NCBI RefSeq assembly: GCF_028368995.1
Contig: NZ_JAQNDL010000005.1
Coordinates: 506,501-570,500, forward strand
Length of the DNA: 64,000 nt
Origin: Nannocystis bainbridge
Lineage (GTDB): Bacteria > Myxococcota_A > Polyangia > Nannocystales > Nannocystaceae
Reading direction: 5' to 3'
Positions within the stretch are counted from its first letter, which is position 1. Each line of letters begins with the position of its first letter. The notes under the pieces were generated by a model, which did no database searches, was not told where the DNA came from, and was given only the letters and a program-made list of their open reading frames with translations. The position numbers were made by a program, and so were the translations under genes. Positions 25,661-34,907 of the stretch are shown one piece after another.

Positions 25661-26470
25661 ATGTCGACCGCGACGGAGGCCCACGTTCTCGAGCGCGACG
25701 GCTGCCCGCTGCACTACTGGCTCACTGGCGACCCCGCCGCGCCGCTGGTCTTCCTGACCCACGGCGCCGGCCTCGACCACGGCCTCTGGCGCGACAACCT
25801 CGCCGCGCTCGGCGAGCGTCACCGCGTGCTCACCTGGGACGTGCGCGGCCATGGCCTGTCGCGGCCGATGGGCGCGCCCTTCACCGTCGACACCGTCATC
25901 GCCGACATGGAGGCCCTGCTCGACGCCGTCGGGGCCACCGATGTCGTGCTCGTCGGCCAGAGCATGGGCGGCAACCTCGCCCAGGAGTTCGTGCGCCGGC
26001 GACCTCACCGCGTGCGCGCCCTCGTGCTCGTCGACTGCGCCTGCAACACCGCCTCGCTCACCCGCGCCGAGCGCCTCGGCGTGTGGCTCACCCCCGCCCT
26101 CCTCAAGCTCTACCCCTACCGCGCCCTCCTGCGGACCAGCGCGCGCTCGATCTCGGCCCACGAACACGTGCGCGCCTACTGTCACGAGGCCATGTCGCGC
26201 CTCGCCAAGCCCGAGCTGCTCGCCATCATGCTCGCGACTCTCGGCTGCATGCGCGACGACCCTGACTACCGGATCTCCCGGCCCTTCATCCTCGTCCGCG
26301 GCGCGCTCAGCCGGGCCGGCTCGATCGCCAAACAAGGCCCCGCGTGGGCCCGACGCGAGCCGCAGTGCCGCGCCGACGTCGTCATCCCCGCGGCCGACCA
26401 TTGCGTCAACATGGACGCCCCCGCAGAGTTCGACGCCGCGGTCCTGCGATTCCTCGCCACCCTCGACTGA
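25661..26470 (+). CDS. Alpha/beta hydrolase
   Basis: A 269-residue alpha/beta-hydrolase-fold enzyme. The ATG at 25661 is preferred over an upstream GTG. The oxyanion region is LTHGAGLDHGLW, the nucleophile elbow is GQSMGG (Ser101), and the catalytic His is probably His247 in AADHCVNMDAP, close to the C-terminus. The acid residue is not certain. The size suits an esterase, lactonase or meta-cleavage-type hydrolase. No signal peptide. It lies 63 bases after the small gene at 25268 and could be co-transcribed with it. Substrate unknown. Confidence 0.9.
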   Translation: MSTATEAHVLERDGCPLHYWLTGDPAAPLVFLTHGAGLDHGLWRDNLAALGERHRVLTWDVRGHGLSRPMGAPFTVDTVIADMEALLDAVGATDVVLVGQSMGGNLAQEFVRRRPHRVRALVLVDCACNTASLTRAERLGVWLTPALLKLYPYRALLRTSARSISAHEHVRAYCHEAMSRLAKPELLAIMLATLGCMRDDPDYRISRPFILVRGALSRAGSIAKQGPAWARREPQCRADVVIPAADHCVNMDAPAEFDAAVLRFLATLD

Positions 26471-26472
26471 CC

Positions 26473-26486
26473 TGCTCCGAAGGACA
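26473..26486. repeat. Degenerate member of the GGACATGTCC hairpin family
   Basis: TGCTCC GAA GGACA starts two bases after the hydrolase stop codon. The arms pair except for one mismatch. Position and sequence match the better-preserved copies, for example unit 3 at 48385. Confidence 0.3.
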
Positions 26487-26524
26487 TCGATCAGCCCCTC
26501 GCGCTGGCGTGAAAGCGAAGTCGA

Positions 26525-27299
26525 TCACGGGAGCTCACAGGCGCACTGGCAGACTCCGGGCTCACGGCTGCCATCGCACCAACCATCATAGCCCGTCGGG
26601 TCGTGTTCGCACGGACCGAGGATGAGCTCCGGGCCGAGCGGTCCCTCCCGATGGTAGGCGACCTTCGACCCCTCACAGATGGAGACGCAGCCCTCGCCGT
26701 GGTATTTATAATGCGTGCATCGGTGGATCGTGCGCGCGCCACAACCACCGTCCGGGCAGAACTGGAAGATCTCCGTCCACATGCAGAAATCCCAGGCGTT
26801 CGGGACATGGAGGCTGTTACAGCCGGCCTCGTCATGGAAGGTCGGGCACAGCGCTGCGAGGTCGGACAGCGCGTCAGGCAAACAAGCTCCGACGCCGACG
26901 ACCGGCTCGATGCCGCAGGTGCACGCGTCGTCCTGCCCGGTGCAGACGATCGTGCCTTCCGCGACGGTCGGGTTGCAGAACTCGCCCGCAGCGCAATCGG
27001 CGTCCGTTTGGCAAGCAGGCCGCGGGCAGCCGTGTTCGTCGAATCCCGAGACGTGCGTCCCGCATGGCTTGTCCGTGCAGTCGACCGGAGCAGTGCATGG
27101 CTGACCCGCGACCGGGGGGCAGAGCACAGGTTCGCCAGTGGTGGTGTCGTCGCCGGTCGTGCCGGGGAGGTCACCGGTGCCCACGGTGTCGAAGCAAGAT
27201 GGATCGTCGGCCGTCGTCCGTGGTCGTGGGCGGAGACGCTGGGCCGCAAGCACACGCCCAGATCAGTAAGGAAGGCACGGAGGCTCGCATCCTCGACAT
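26525..27299 (-). pseudogene. Cys-rich lipoprotein, probably frameshifted after its signal peptide
   Basis: The long frame (26525-27253) encodes a 242-residue Cys-rich domain but opens with a GTG and no signal. One frame over, the ATG at 27299 encodes MSRMRASVPSLLIWACACGP followed by ASPPTTTDD, a good lipoprotein signal and Thr spacer, but it runs to a stop after about 40 codons. The two readings cross at TTTDD and TTADDPSCF, so a single-base indel near 27200-27230 would restore one 257-residue lipoprotein. The mature part has about 24 cysteines (CQTDADCAAGEFC, CHTYKY-like loops). This is either a true pseudogene or a sequence error. Confidence 0.6.
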
Positions 27300-27557
27300 G
27301 TATCACCACGAGGGTCGCCGATCCATACGCCCGATGGGTCTTTGCATGGCCCCCCGTTTCGAAGCAGGCCGCGCTCCTCGGCGGCACGCGCTCGCCTGGC
27401 GGGCGCTCCCGATCGTTCCGATCGGCGCCAAACCCTGCGCGATGTGGGCGCGCAAGCCTGACGCGCGGCGGCGCAGCGGACCCATCGACAGTATCGCGAA
27501 CTGCCACCGCAGAAGCCGCTCGCGCCCGTAGGCCGCGTTCTGCGCTAGCATGTCCGC

Positions 27558-28733
27558 ATGCCTCACCGCGCCGACCTCCCGCCTTCCCGCGCCATCGTGC
27601 CCCGGCGGATGCTCGCCGCGCTCCTGAGCCTCGTCGCATGCGACGGCTCGTCGGGCGACAGCCAGACCGACGGCGCCAGCAGCAGCACCACTACCAGTTC
27701 CACCGGCGACGGCACGACCGGCACCAGCCCCACCAGCGGCGCCGGCACTGGCGACATTCACGGCCCGACCGGCGAATGGGTCTTTCATCCCGTCGCTGGC
27801 ACGATCTGCGCCAACGGCACCCCGACCGGCCTCGGCGTCAATCAGGGCACCGGCGATCGTCTGGTGATCTACATGTCCGGCGGCAGCGCCTGCCTCGACG
27901 CGGGCTGTACGATCGGCACCCCGTCGATGCGCAAGGACGGGGGCTTCGGCGCCGACGAGCTCGCCGCCTGCGTCGCTGGCGATTGCGACGGCAATGTCAC
28001 CTTCCCGGCCGACAGCATCTTCGATCGCGCCGCTGCGGTGAACCCGTTCGCCGACGCCACCTTCGTCTTCATCTCGAACTGCGCCGGTGATTATTACGTC
28101 GGCGACAACGACCACGAGTTCTCGGGCTGGACCGCGCAGTTCCACGGCTCGCGCAACCAGGGCCTGTTCGCCGCCGCGCTCGCCGCCTCGTTCCCCGACG
28201 CCGCGCGCGTGGTCTTGACCGGCGGCAGCGCCGGCTCGGTCGGCGCGACGCTCAACTACTGGCAATGGGTCGAGGCCTTCCCCGGCACCCGGGTCGACCT
28301 CGTCTCCGACTCGTTCGCGCTCGTCTTCGCCGACGGGCCCGAGTGGCGCTACGACCTCCACGCCCCGCAGGTCCCGCCCGGCTGCCCCACCTGCGCCACC
28401 GACTACCGCACGGTCTACGCCTTCAACGCCGGCCTCGCCCCCGGCTCGCGGATCGCCGTGCTCGACTCGGAGAACAACTGGACCCTCGATCTCGCCACCG
28501 GCTATCAATATACACAGGGCCTCGAGGCCCTGCAGCCGCTCCTGGACGACCTGCCCGACCTCCGGTACTACATCGCCAGCGGCAACGTGCACATCCTGAT
28601 GCAGCACCCGCTGGACAGCGCCGCCATCGACGTCGAGCGCGACGGCGAAGCGCCGCAGCGCCTGTCCGATTTCCTCGCGCAGATGCAGGGCGACGATCCC
28701 GCGTGGGCGAGCATGAGCTGCCTCGACCCGTGA
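27558..28733 (+). CDS. Pectinacetylesterase/Notum-like lipoprotein hydrolase
   Basis: A 391-residue protein. The signal peptide ends in LSLVAC (Cys28), followed by a Ser/Thr/Gly stalk to about residue 66. The rest matches the pectinacetylesterase family: LVIYMSGGSACLD (oxyanion region), ISNCAGDYYVGD, and the nucleophile motif GGSAGSVG (Ser224). A candidate catalytic His lies in ASGNVHILM near residue 353. The family deacylates pectin or, in animal Notum, palmitoleoylated Wnt. Surface anchoring suggests attack on extracellular carbohydrate or lipid esters. A second ATG at 27609 is possible. The actual substrate is unknown. Confidence 0.82.
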   Translation: MPHRADLPPSRAIVPRRMLAALLSLVACDGSSGDSQTDGASSSTTTSSTGDGTTGTSPTSGAGTGDIHGPTGEWVFHPVAGTICANGTPTGLGVNQGTGDRLVIYMSGGSACLDAGCTIGTPSMRKDGGFGADELAACVAGDCDGNVTFPADSIFDRAAAVNPFADATFVFISNCAGDYYVGDNDHEFSGWTAQFHGSRNQGLFAAALAASFPDAARVVLTGGSAGSVGATLNYWQWVEAFPGTRVDLVSDSFALVFADGPEWRYDLHAPQVPPGCPTCATDYRTVYAFNAGLAPGSRIAVLDSENNWTLDLATGYQYTQGLEALQPLLDDLPDLRYYIASGNVHILMQHPLDSAAIDVERDGEAPQRLSDFLAQMQGDDPAWASMSCLDP

Positions 28734-29320
28734 CCGCCGCCCCGAATCGTCGGTGCTACCAATCGGAGGGGGGCCCTCGCGCTCACCACCCTCCCCGACA
28801 CAAATAACCGACCCGCCTCCCAAAGCGATGATTCGCGGCCCAGTGACGACCCGGCTTTCATCGTGCGAGCTGTCAACGAACCGGCCCCGCCTCGCATGTG
28901 TGCCCATGAAGGCCCTCGCCTGGCCTTTCGCCGGGGATTTTCGCCATGAGCCCCGCCGCCCGCCATCCCGAAGCTCCGGCCGGGGGCTGCCCCGATCGGG
29001 CAAACGCCAGCCTTGCGCGAGCAGGCCCCGCCATTCCGGTCTCCCGCTGCCGACGAATCATCTTTCTTCCATATAAGGAAGGTCCTGCGCCTCCGGCCCC
29101 TTCGCACGGCTCCTCGCCAAATAGCCCATGCGCGCCTTCGCGCCCGCGTTTGCGACGTCTGGAGCCACCCCGCAAATGACCGCAAGACCAGCCCGGGCGC
29201 CCATGGCCAGCCATCCGGCGTTCCGTCACCTGCCCTGCCGACGCAACCGCAACCGCTCGATCTCTTGGCAGAAGCTGTATTCTTTTTTCCGGCCGCGCTA
29301 ACTTGGCCGGTGGAGTAGCG
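28734..29320. other. 587-base intergenic region, no gene found
   Basis: Overlapping short frames have no domain or signal. There is a CATATAAGG box near 29071 and a T-run (TATTCTTTTTT) near 29279, shortly before the next start. I cannot assemble a convincing promoter from them. Confidence 0.4.
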
Positions 29321-31102
29321 ATGATTCGTCTGGTATTGCCGCTGAGCGGCTGTCTCCTCCTCGCGGGCTGCCCGTCCGATCCCATCGCCGACCCGACCGA
29401 CGGCGACACGACGACGGCGACCATGAACACCACCGCCGGACCGGGGCCTGGGCCTGGGCCTGGACCTGGCACTACCGGAGACGATTCGCCCACGACCGGC
29501 GAATCGGCCGGTACCACCGAAGACGGTCAATCGACCACCGGGGGCTCGACCACCGGCGGGGTCGAGGAGCCGTTCGAGCCCGCCCCTGGCGGCATGCGGC
29601 GACTGCTGCGGCACCAGTACGTCGGCTCGATCCGCTACCTCCTCGGTGACGCCGCCGCGGGGGCAGCCGTGCCGCCCGAGGATTACTCGCTGCACGGCTT
29701 CGACGCGATCGGGGCCGCAGAGCTGTCGCTGCAAGAAAGCGCGATCGAGCAGCTCGAGACCTCCTCGCGGGCGATCGCCATCGCCGCGGTCGAGGACCGC
29801 AGCACGCTCGGCGGCCACGTCCCGTGCGTGCTCGAGGCCGAGCCCGACGACAGCTGTTTCGGCATCGTCGCCGTCGACCTCGGCCGCCTCGCCTGGCGCC
29901 GCCCGCTGATCGGGGAGGAGGTCGACGCCATGGTCGCCATCGCCAAGCAGGCGCGCGAGTGGGGCGGCGGCGAGTTCGCGACCGGCCTGCAGTACGAGCT
30001 GATGGCGCTGCTGCAATCGCCCTACTTCGTCTACCTCGTCGAGGTCGGCAAGCCCGACCCCGAGGACCCCGCCACGCGTCTCCTGACCTCGTCCGAGCTC
30101 GCCGCGCGCCTCTCCTTCTTCCTGCTCGGGCGCACCCCTGACGCCGAGTTGCTGGCCGCCGCCGAGGCCGACGCGCTCATCACCGACGACGACGTACGCG
30201 CCGCCGCCGAGGCGATGATCGCCCGCCCCGAGGCGCGCGCCACCCTCTCGATCTTCTACTCCGAGCTGTTCCAGCTGCGCGACCTGGCGACCCTCAACAA
30301 GAACAACCAGCTGTTCCCGCAGTTCACCCACGAGCTCGCGTACGCGATGAAGTACGAGACGCTGCGGCTGATCGAGGACATCGTCTGGGACCAGGACACC
30401 GACTTCCGGACCCTGCTGAGCGCCGACTACACCTTCGTCAACCCCGCGCTCGCCTCGCTCTACGGCCTGCCGCCGCCGCGCGGGCAGGGCTTCGCCAAGG
30501 TCCCGCTCGAGGAGGACCACGGCCGCGCCGGTCTCTTGGGACAGGCCAGCTTCCTGGCCCGCTTCGCCCACCCGGCCGAGACCTCGCCGACGCGCCGCGG
30601 CCAGTTCATCCGCACCAAGCTGCTGTGTGAGACCGTCCCGCCGCCGCCGCCCGGCGTCGACGCCAGCCTGCCGCCCGAGAGCCCCAACGAGCCGCAGACG
30701 ATGAAGCAGAAGCTCGTCCAGCACATGGAGGACCCGAGCTGTAACGGCTGCCACGTCCAGCTCGACCCGCTGGGCTTCGCGCTCGAGAACTACGACCCGA
30801 TCGGCGCCTACCGGACCCTCGACAGCGGCCTGCCGATCGACCCCAGCGCCACCATCCCCGACCTCGGCGAGGTCTTCTCCGCCCGCGACATCGCCGACCT
30901 GCTCGTCGAGGACCCGCGCGTCACCGCTTGCATCGTCAAGAACTTCGTCCGCGGCGCGCTCGGCCACCGCGAGGGTCTCGGAGAGATCCACGCGCTCGAC
31001 GACCTCGAGGCCGAGCTCGAGTCCAACGACCACCGCCTGCAGCACCTGCTCGTCGAGCTGGCCGCCAGCCCCGTCTTCCGCGCCGTCGGTGCGCCCAAGT
31101 GA
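29321..31102 (+). CDS. DUF1592/DUF1588/DUF1585/DUF1595-type cytochrome-like lipoprotein
   Basis: A 593-residue protein. A GGAG site precedes the ATG at 29321, and the signal peptide ends in LLAGC (Cys17), followed by a Gly/Pro/Thr spacer. The domains then follow the planctomycete-type order. A DUF1587-like segment (MRRLLRHQYVGSIRYLLG) comes first, then DUF1595-like (LGRLAWRRPLIGEEVDAM) and DUF1592-like (LLTSSELAARLSFFLLGRTPDAELL). DUF1588-like (LLGQASFLARFAHPAETSPTRRG) and a C-terminal DUF1585-like part complete it. The CNGCH motif near residue 470 can bind haem c. It is 8 bases upstream of its usual partner, the DUF1552 gene. The pair is linked to polymer breakdown in other bacteria, but its biochemistry is unknown. 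Confidence 0.88.
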   Translation: MIRLVLPLSGCLLLAGCPSDPIADPTDGDTTTATMNTTAGPGPGPGPGPGTTGDDSPTTGESAGTTEDGQSTTGGSTTGGVEEPFEPAPGGMRRLLRHQYVGSIRYLLGDAAAGAAVPPEDYSLHGFDAIGAAELSLQESAIEQLETSSRAIAIAAVEDRSTLGGHVPCVLEAEPDDSCFGIVAVDLGRLAWRRPLIGEEVDAMVAIAKQAREWGGGEFATGLQYELMALLQSPYFVYLVEVGKPDPEDPATRLLTSSELAARLSFFLLGRTPDAELLAAAEADALITDDDVRAAAEAMIARPEARATLSIFYSELFQLRDLATLNKNNQLFPQFTHELAYAMKYETLRLIEDIVWDQDTDFRTLLSADYTFVNPALASLYGLPPPRGQGFAKVPLEEDHGRAGLLGQASFLARFAHPAETSPTRRGQFIRTKLLCETVPPPPPGVDASLPPESPNEPQTMKQKLVQHMEDPSCNGCHVQLDPLGFALENYDPIGAYRTLDSGLPIDPSATIPDLGEVFSARDIADLLVEDPRVTACIVKNFVRGALGHREGLGEIHALDDLEAELESNDHRLQHLLVELAASPVFRAVGAPK

Positions 31103-31110
31103 GACCCGTC

Positions 31111-32457
31111 ATGAGCAACCGTCGCACCATCCCCCGTCGCACCCTCCTCCGCGGCCTCCTCGGCGGCTCCGCGGCCGTCGTCGGTCTCCCGCTGCTCGAG
31201 GCCATGCTCGATCGCCACGGCGAAGCGCTCGCCGACGGCTCGCCGCTGCCGACCCGGTTCGTCACCTGGTTCTTCGGCAACGGCGTGATCTTGCCGCGCT
31301 TCGAGCCGGCCGCCACCGGCCCCAATTACCCGCTGAGCGACCAGCTGCAGCCGCTCGCCAACGTGCGCGACTACGTCACCGTGCTGACCGGCATGCGCAA
31401 CCGCTGCGAGGTGACCGTCACCCACCACGAGGGCATGACGGCCTTCAACGGCTTCACGATGACCGAGCTGAGCGGCCTGTTCTCCAAGGCCGGCGGCCCG
31501 ACGATCGACCAGCTGATCGCCGCCAAGATCGGCCAGGACACCCCGGTCGCCTCGATCCACCTCGGCGTGTCCAAGCACCTCAGCGTGATGGACTCCGGCA
31601 CCACCATGCACGCCCTCTCGCACAAGGGCCCCAACGAGCCGCAGTACCCGCAGTTCAACCCGCAGCAGGCGTGGACCGACCTGTTCGGCGCGTTCGCCCC
31701 GACGGCCGACGACCGCCCGTTGCGGGCCAGCATCCTCGACGCCGTCCGCGATCAGACCGCCGCGCTGCGGACCCGCCTCGGCAAGCTCGACAACCAGCGG
31801 CTCGACGCCCACCTCGACGGCGTCAGCGCGCTCGAGAAGAAGATCGAGGCCACCGCGCCGCTGTGCGCCCTGCCCGACAAGCCGACCGAGACCAACACCG
31901 ACATCAACGGCGTCGAGCCGATCACCGCCGTCAACGGCGTCATGAGCGACCTGCTGGTGTACGCCTTCCAGTGCGACATCACCCGCGTCGCCAGCATGCT
32001 GTTCCACGGCGGCGCCGCCGAGACGGTCTTCTCCGAGATCGACATCTGGTCCGGCCACCACAACAACTCGCACAACCCCAACTCCGAGGAGCTGCACACC
32101 GGCATCGTCCACATCATGGGCCGCTTCGCCGACCTGCTCGAGCGGTTCAAGGCCTCCGTCGACATCGACGGCAAGAACTTGCTCGACACCTCGATCATCT
32201 ACTGCAGCAGCGACTGCGCCGAGGGCTGGACCCACTCGATCCAGCGCCAGCCGATCATCCTCGCCGGCCACGGCCGCAACAAGCTCATCTACCCCGGAAT
32301 CCACGTGCAGGCCGCCCCGTACCCGATGAGCGACGGTAACATCTCCGACGTCCTGCTGACCTGCCTGCAGGCGTTCGACCCGAGGGCCACGTCGATCGGC
32401 GGCGGCGCGCCGATGTCGACCACACCGATGCCCGCGATCATGGGCACCGACTTCTGA
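31111..32457 (+). CDS. DUF1552 protein with Tat signal
   Basis: A 448-residue protein. The start at 31111 gives a twin-arginine signal (RRTIPRRTLLRGLLGGSAAVVGLPLLEAM). The mature part is a DUF1552 domain: FVTWFFGNGVILPRF near the start, LTGMRNRCEVTVTHHEGMTAFNG, and a C-terminal LFHGGAAETVFSEIDIWSGHHNNSHN with several His that could ligate metal. Tat export implies folding, perhaps with cofactor, before secretion. It is coupled to the DUF1592-type lipoprotein gene (8 bases upstream) and followed by a duplicated hairpin terminator. Function unproven. Confidence 0.9.
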   Translation: MSNRRTIPRRTLLRGLLGGSAAVVGLPLLEAMLDRHGEALADGSPLPTRFVTWFFGNGVILPRFEPAATGPNYPLSDQLQPLANVRDYVTVLTGMRNRCEVTVTHHEGMTAFNGFTMTELSGLFSKAGGPTIDQLIAAKIGQDTPVASIHLGVSKHLSVMDSGTTMHALSHKGPNEPQYPQFNPQQAWTDLFGAFAPTADDRPLRASILDAVRDQTAALRTRLGKLDNQRLDAHLDGVSALEKKIEATAPLCALPDKPTETNTDINGVEPITAVNGVMSDLLVYAFQCDITRVASMLFHGGAAETVFSEIDIWSGHHNNSHNPNSEELHTGIVHIMGRFADLLERFKASVDIDGKNLLDTSIIYCSSDCAEGWTHSIQRQPIILAGHGRNKLIYPGIHVQAAPYPMSDGNISDVLLTCLQAFDPRATSIGGGAPMSTTPMPAIMGTDF

Positions 32458-32484
32458 GCCGCGCGGCTGGGCTCCGCGCCGCGA

Positions 32485-32598
32485 CCTCGTCTTCACGGCC
32501 GCTCCCGCTGCACCACGCAGCAGGAGCGGCCGCTGCCACGTCCTCGTCTTCACGGCCGCTCCCGCTGCGCTCACGCAGCAGGAGCGGCCGCTGCCGCG
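32485..32598. repeat. Tandem 57-bp repeat, each unit a strong hairpin
   Basis: Two nearly identical units (32485-32541 and 32542-32598) each contain GGCCGCTCC-C-GCTGC and its complement GCAGC-A-GGAGCGGCC around a short loop. They lie between convergent genes (plus ending 32457, minus ending 32603), so they probably act as a doubled bidirectional terminator. The units differ only in the loop and last bases. Confidence 0.75.
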
Positions 32599-32602
32599 CC
32601 GC

Positions 32603-34342
32603 TCACCCGCACATCCCGCAGCCGAATGACTCGACCTCGGCGACGCACTGCCCGTCCCACTCGACGTTGCAGCAGAACCCGTCCTGCGCGCACACGCAGG
32701 CCGAGACCGCCGCGTCGTCGCACGACGGCGAGTCGTGCGGCGCGCAGCAGCCGGTGTCGACCGGCGGCTCGACGCACATGCCGCAGCCGAGCGTCTCGAC
32801 CTCGGACACGCACAGCTCGTCCCACTCGACGTTGCAGCAGAACGGGTCCTGCGCGCACACGCACGCGCTGATCGCCGGGTCCTCGCACGACGGCGTGTCG
32901 AGCGGCTCGCAGCAGAGGTCTTGCGGCGCGCCGCACGTCCCGCAGGCCTGCGACTCGACCAGCGCCACGCAGGCCTCCGTCCACTGCGTGTCGCAGCAGC
33001 TCGCATCGACCTCGCAGACGCACGCCTGCACCTCGGCGTCGACGCACCCCGGGCCCTCGCCCGCCACGCAGCACTCGCCGGGCTGCGCCTCGCATAACCC
33101 GCAGCCGACCGAGTCGACCAGCTCGACGCAGCTCGCGTCCCACTGCTGCTCGCAGCACGCCGGCGCCTGCGCGCACACGCAGGCCTCGACCGCCGGCTCG
33201 TCGCAGCCGGCCCCCGCGTGGGCCTCGCAGCACAGCCCCTGCTCGACCTGACACGCCCCGCACCCTGCCTGGTCGACCATCGCCACGCACGCGTCGCTCC
33301 ACGGGCCGAAGCAGCAGTCCGGCGCCATGTTGCACACGCACGCCTCGACCAGCGGATCGACGCACCCGGGGGTCGGATTGGCCTCGCAGCACTCGCCCTT
33401 CGGCGGCCCCTCGCAGAAGCCGCAGCCGAACGAGTCGACCGCCGCCACACACTCCGGCCCCCACGCGTCGATGCAGCACGTCCCCTGCAGGCCGCACACG
33501 CACGCCTCGACCCCGGGGTCGAGGCACCCGGGGGTCGGGTTCGCCTCGCAGCACTCGCCCTTCGGCGGCCCCTCGCAGAAGCCGCAGCCGAGCGAATCGA
33601 CCGCCGTCACGCACTCGGGCCCCCACGCCCCGTCGCAGCAGCCGGGCAGCTGCTCGCACACGCAGCTCTCGACCGCGCCGTCGAGGCACCCGCCGCCCGC
33701 GTGCGCCTCGCAGCACTCGCCCTTCGGCGGCTCCTGGCAGGTCCCGCACGCCAGCGTATCGACGGCCGCGACGCACTCCGGCCCCCACACGCCCGCGCAG
33801 CAGTCCGGCAGCTGCGCGCACACACAGCTCTCGACAGGGTCCTCGGTGCAGCCCGGCCCGACGCCGACCTCGCAACACGGACCCTCCGGCGGCGGACACG
33901 AGCCGCACCCGAGCTCGCTCACCAGCGCCACGCAAGCGCTCGTCCACTGCCCCTGACAGCACGAAGCGTCGACCGTGCACACGCACGCCTCGATCGCCGG
34001 ATCGCCGCACAGCAGCGGCTTGCAGCAGGGCGACGGCTCGACCATCGTCGTCTCGCTGGCCGAGCCCGGGCTCGTCGTCTCGGTAGTCTCCGTCGTCGTC
34101 GTCGTCGTCGTCGTCGTCTCCGCCGTCGTCGTCGTCGTCGTCGGCACGGTCGTCGTCGGCTCGCCGGTGGTGGTGCCGGGCTCCGTGGTCGATGTCGAGG
34201 TGCCGGGCTCGGTCGCCGCCGATTCGGACGAACCGTCCGACGCGCCGGTGCTCCCTGTCGACTGCGTCGCGTCGTCGGAGCAGGCGGAGAACAGCGGAGA
34301 GAATGCGACGAGCGCGAGGGTGAGCGAAGCAAAACTACGCAA
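32603..34342 (-). CDS. Lipoprotein with nine tandem Cys-rich repeats
   Basis: A 579-residue protein. I prefer the TTG at 34342: a CAGGAG site lies 8 bases upstream and it gives a compact lipoprotein signal (MRSFASLTLALVAFSPLFSAC, Cys21). The ATG at 34417 in the same frame would add 25 residues. A Thr/Ser stalk (to about residue 107) is encoded by trinucleotide repeats. It is followed by nine units of about 50 residues, each of the form CC-x7-GC-D-VE-CVC-P-CC-W-CV-V-CG-C with 9-10 cysteines. Acidic surface residues dominate. This suggests a long disulfide-stiffened surface fibre or adhesin. No enzyme motif is visible. Confidence 0.85.
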   Translation of the reverse strand: MRSFASLTLALVAFSPLFSACSDDATQSTGSTGASDGSSESAATEPGTSTSTTEPGTTTGEPTTTVPTTTTTTAETTTTTTTTTETTETTSPGSASETTMVEPSPCCKPLLCGDPAIEACVCTVDASCCQGQWTSACVALVSELGCGSCPPPEGPCCEVGVGPGCTEDPVESCVCAQLPDCCAGVWGPECVAAVDTLACGTCQEPPKGECCEAHAGGGCLDGAVESCVCEQLPGCCDGAWGPECVTAVDSLGCGFCEGPPKGECCEANPTPGCLDPGVEACVCGLQGTCCIDAWGPECVAAVDSFGCGFCEGPPKGECCEANPTPGCVDPLVEACVCNMAPDCCFGPWSDACVAMVDQAGCGACQVEQGLCCEAHAGAGCDEPAVEACVCAQAPACCEQQWDASCVELVDSVGCGLCEAQPGECCVAGEGPGCVDAEVQACVCEVDASCCDTQWTEACVALVESQACGTCGAPQDLCCEPLDTPSCEDPAISACVCAQDPFCCNVEWDELCVSEVETLGCGMCVEPPVDTGCCAPHDSPSCDDAAVSACVCAQDGFCCNVEWDGQCVAEVESFGCGMCG

Positions 34343-34907
34343 GCGAAGGCTCCTGAACGCGGAGGACGGCGCCGCCGCCGTCGCGCCGCAGCATCGCAGC
34401 GCGCAGGGCAACACCATGGTCACCTATACACGAGGACCGCCCCGCATTTTACGGTTCTCGAATCCGCCATGCATCCGGCCCCGCTGCCCGACCAAGTCCC
34501 GCTCTCAGCAATGTGAGATCGCACTCGGCCTCGACCCACCCTGATTCCGCAGTCTGCCCGTCTTCCCATGCGGACCCAAGCCAATCGGATTTCTGCTTCA
34601 AACTGCTCGGACCGATGCCGGCGAATCCTTCATGAATGCTCCCGGCGCGCATCCGACCCGATGCCGACGGGCGAGCGCTCCGCCCCTCGTCGGGCTCGCC
34701 GCACGAGATCGCTGTCGACCCCCAATGATGCGACCGACGAATCGCCTCCGGATCGATGGCACCTCGGCGCGCATACGCAGCGCCTCCGACGAACCGCCGA
34801 TTGCGGAAGACGTCGCCGCCGCCCCGCGCCCCCGCACAGCACCGACGAATCGCCGACTCCGAGGAACTCGCAATCGACGCTTCCCCGCGCGCCGCGGAAT
34901 CACCGCC
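34343..34907. other. 565-base intergenic region, no gene found
   Basis: It lies upstream of the repeat lipoprotein and at the 3' end of the next minus gene. It holds an AT-richer stretch near 34425-34460 (TATACACGAGG, CATTTTACGG) that may contain the promoter of the repeat lipoprotein. The open frames seen are short and compositionally random. Confidence 0.4.

Noticed and set aside
32667..33956. Plus-strand frames with His/Ser/Gln repeats opposite the Cys-rich repeat gene
   Set aside because: Their regularity mirrors the tandem repeats of the real minus-strand gene; they have no signal and no independent start.
34080..34145. GTC trinucleotide run considered as a CRISPR-like or regulatory repeat
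   Set aside because: It encodes the Thr-rich stalk of the lipoprotein on the minus strand.
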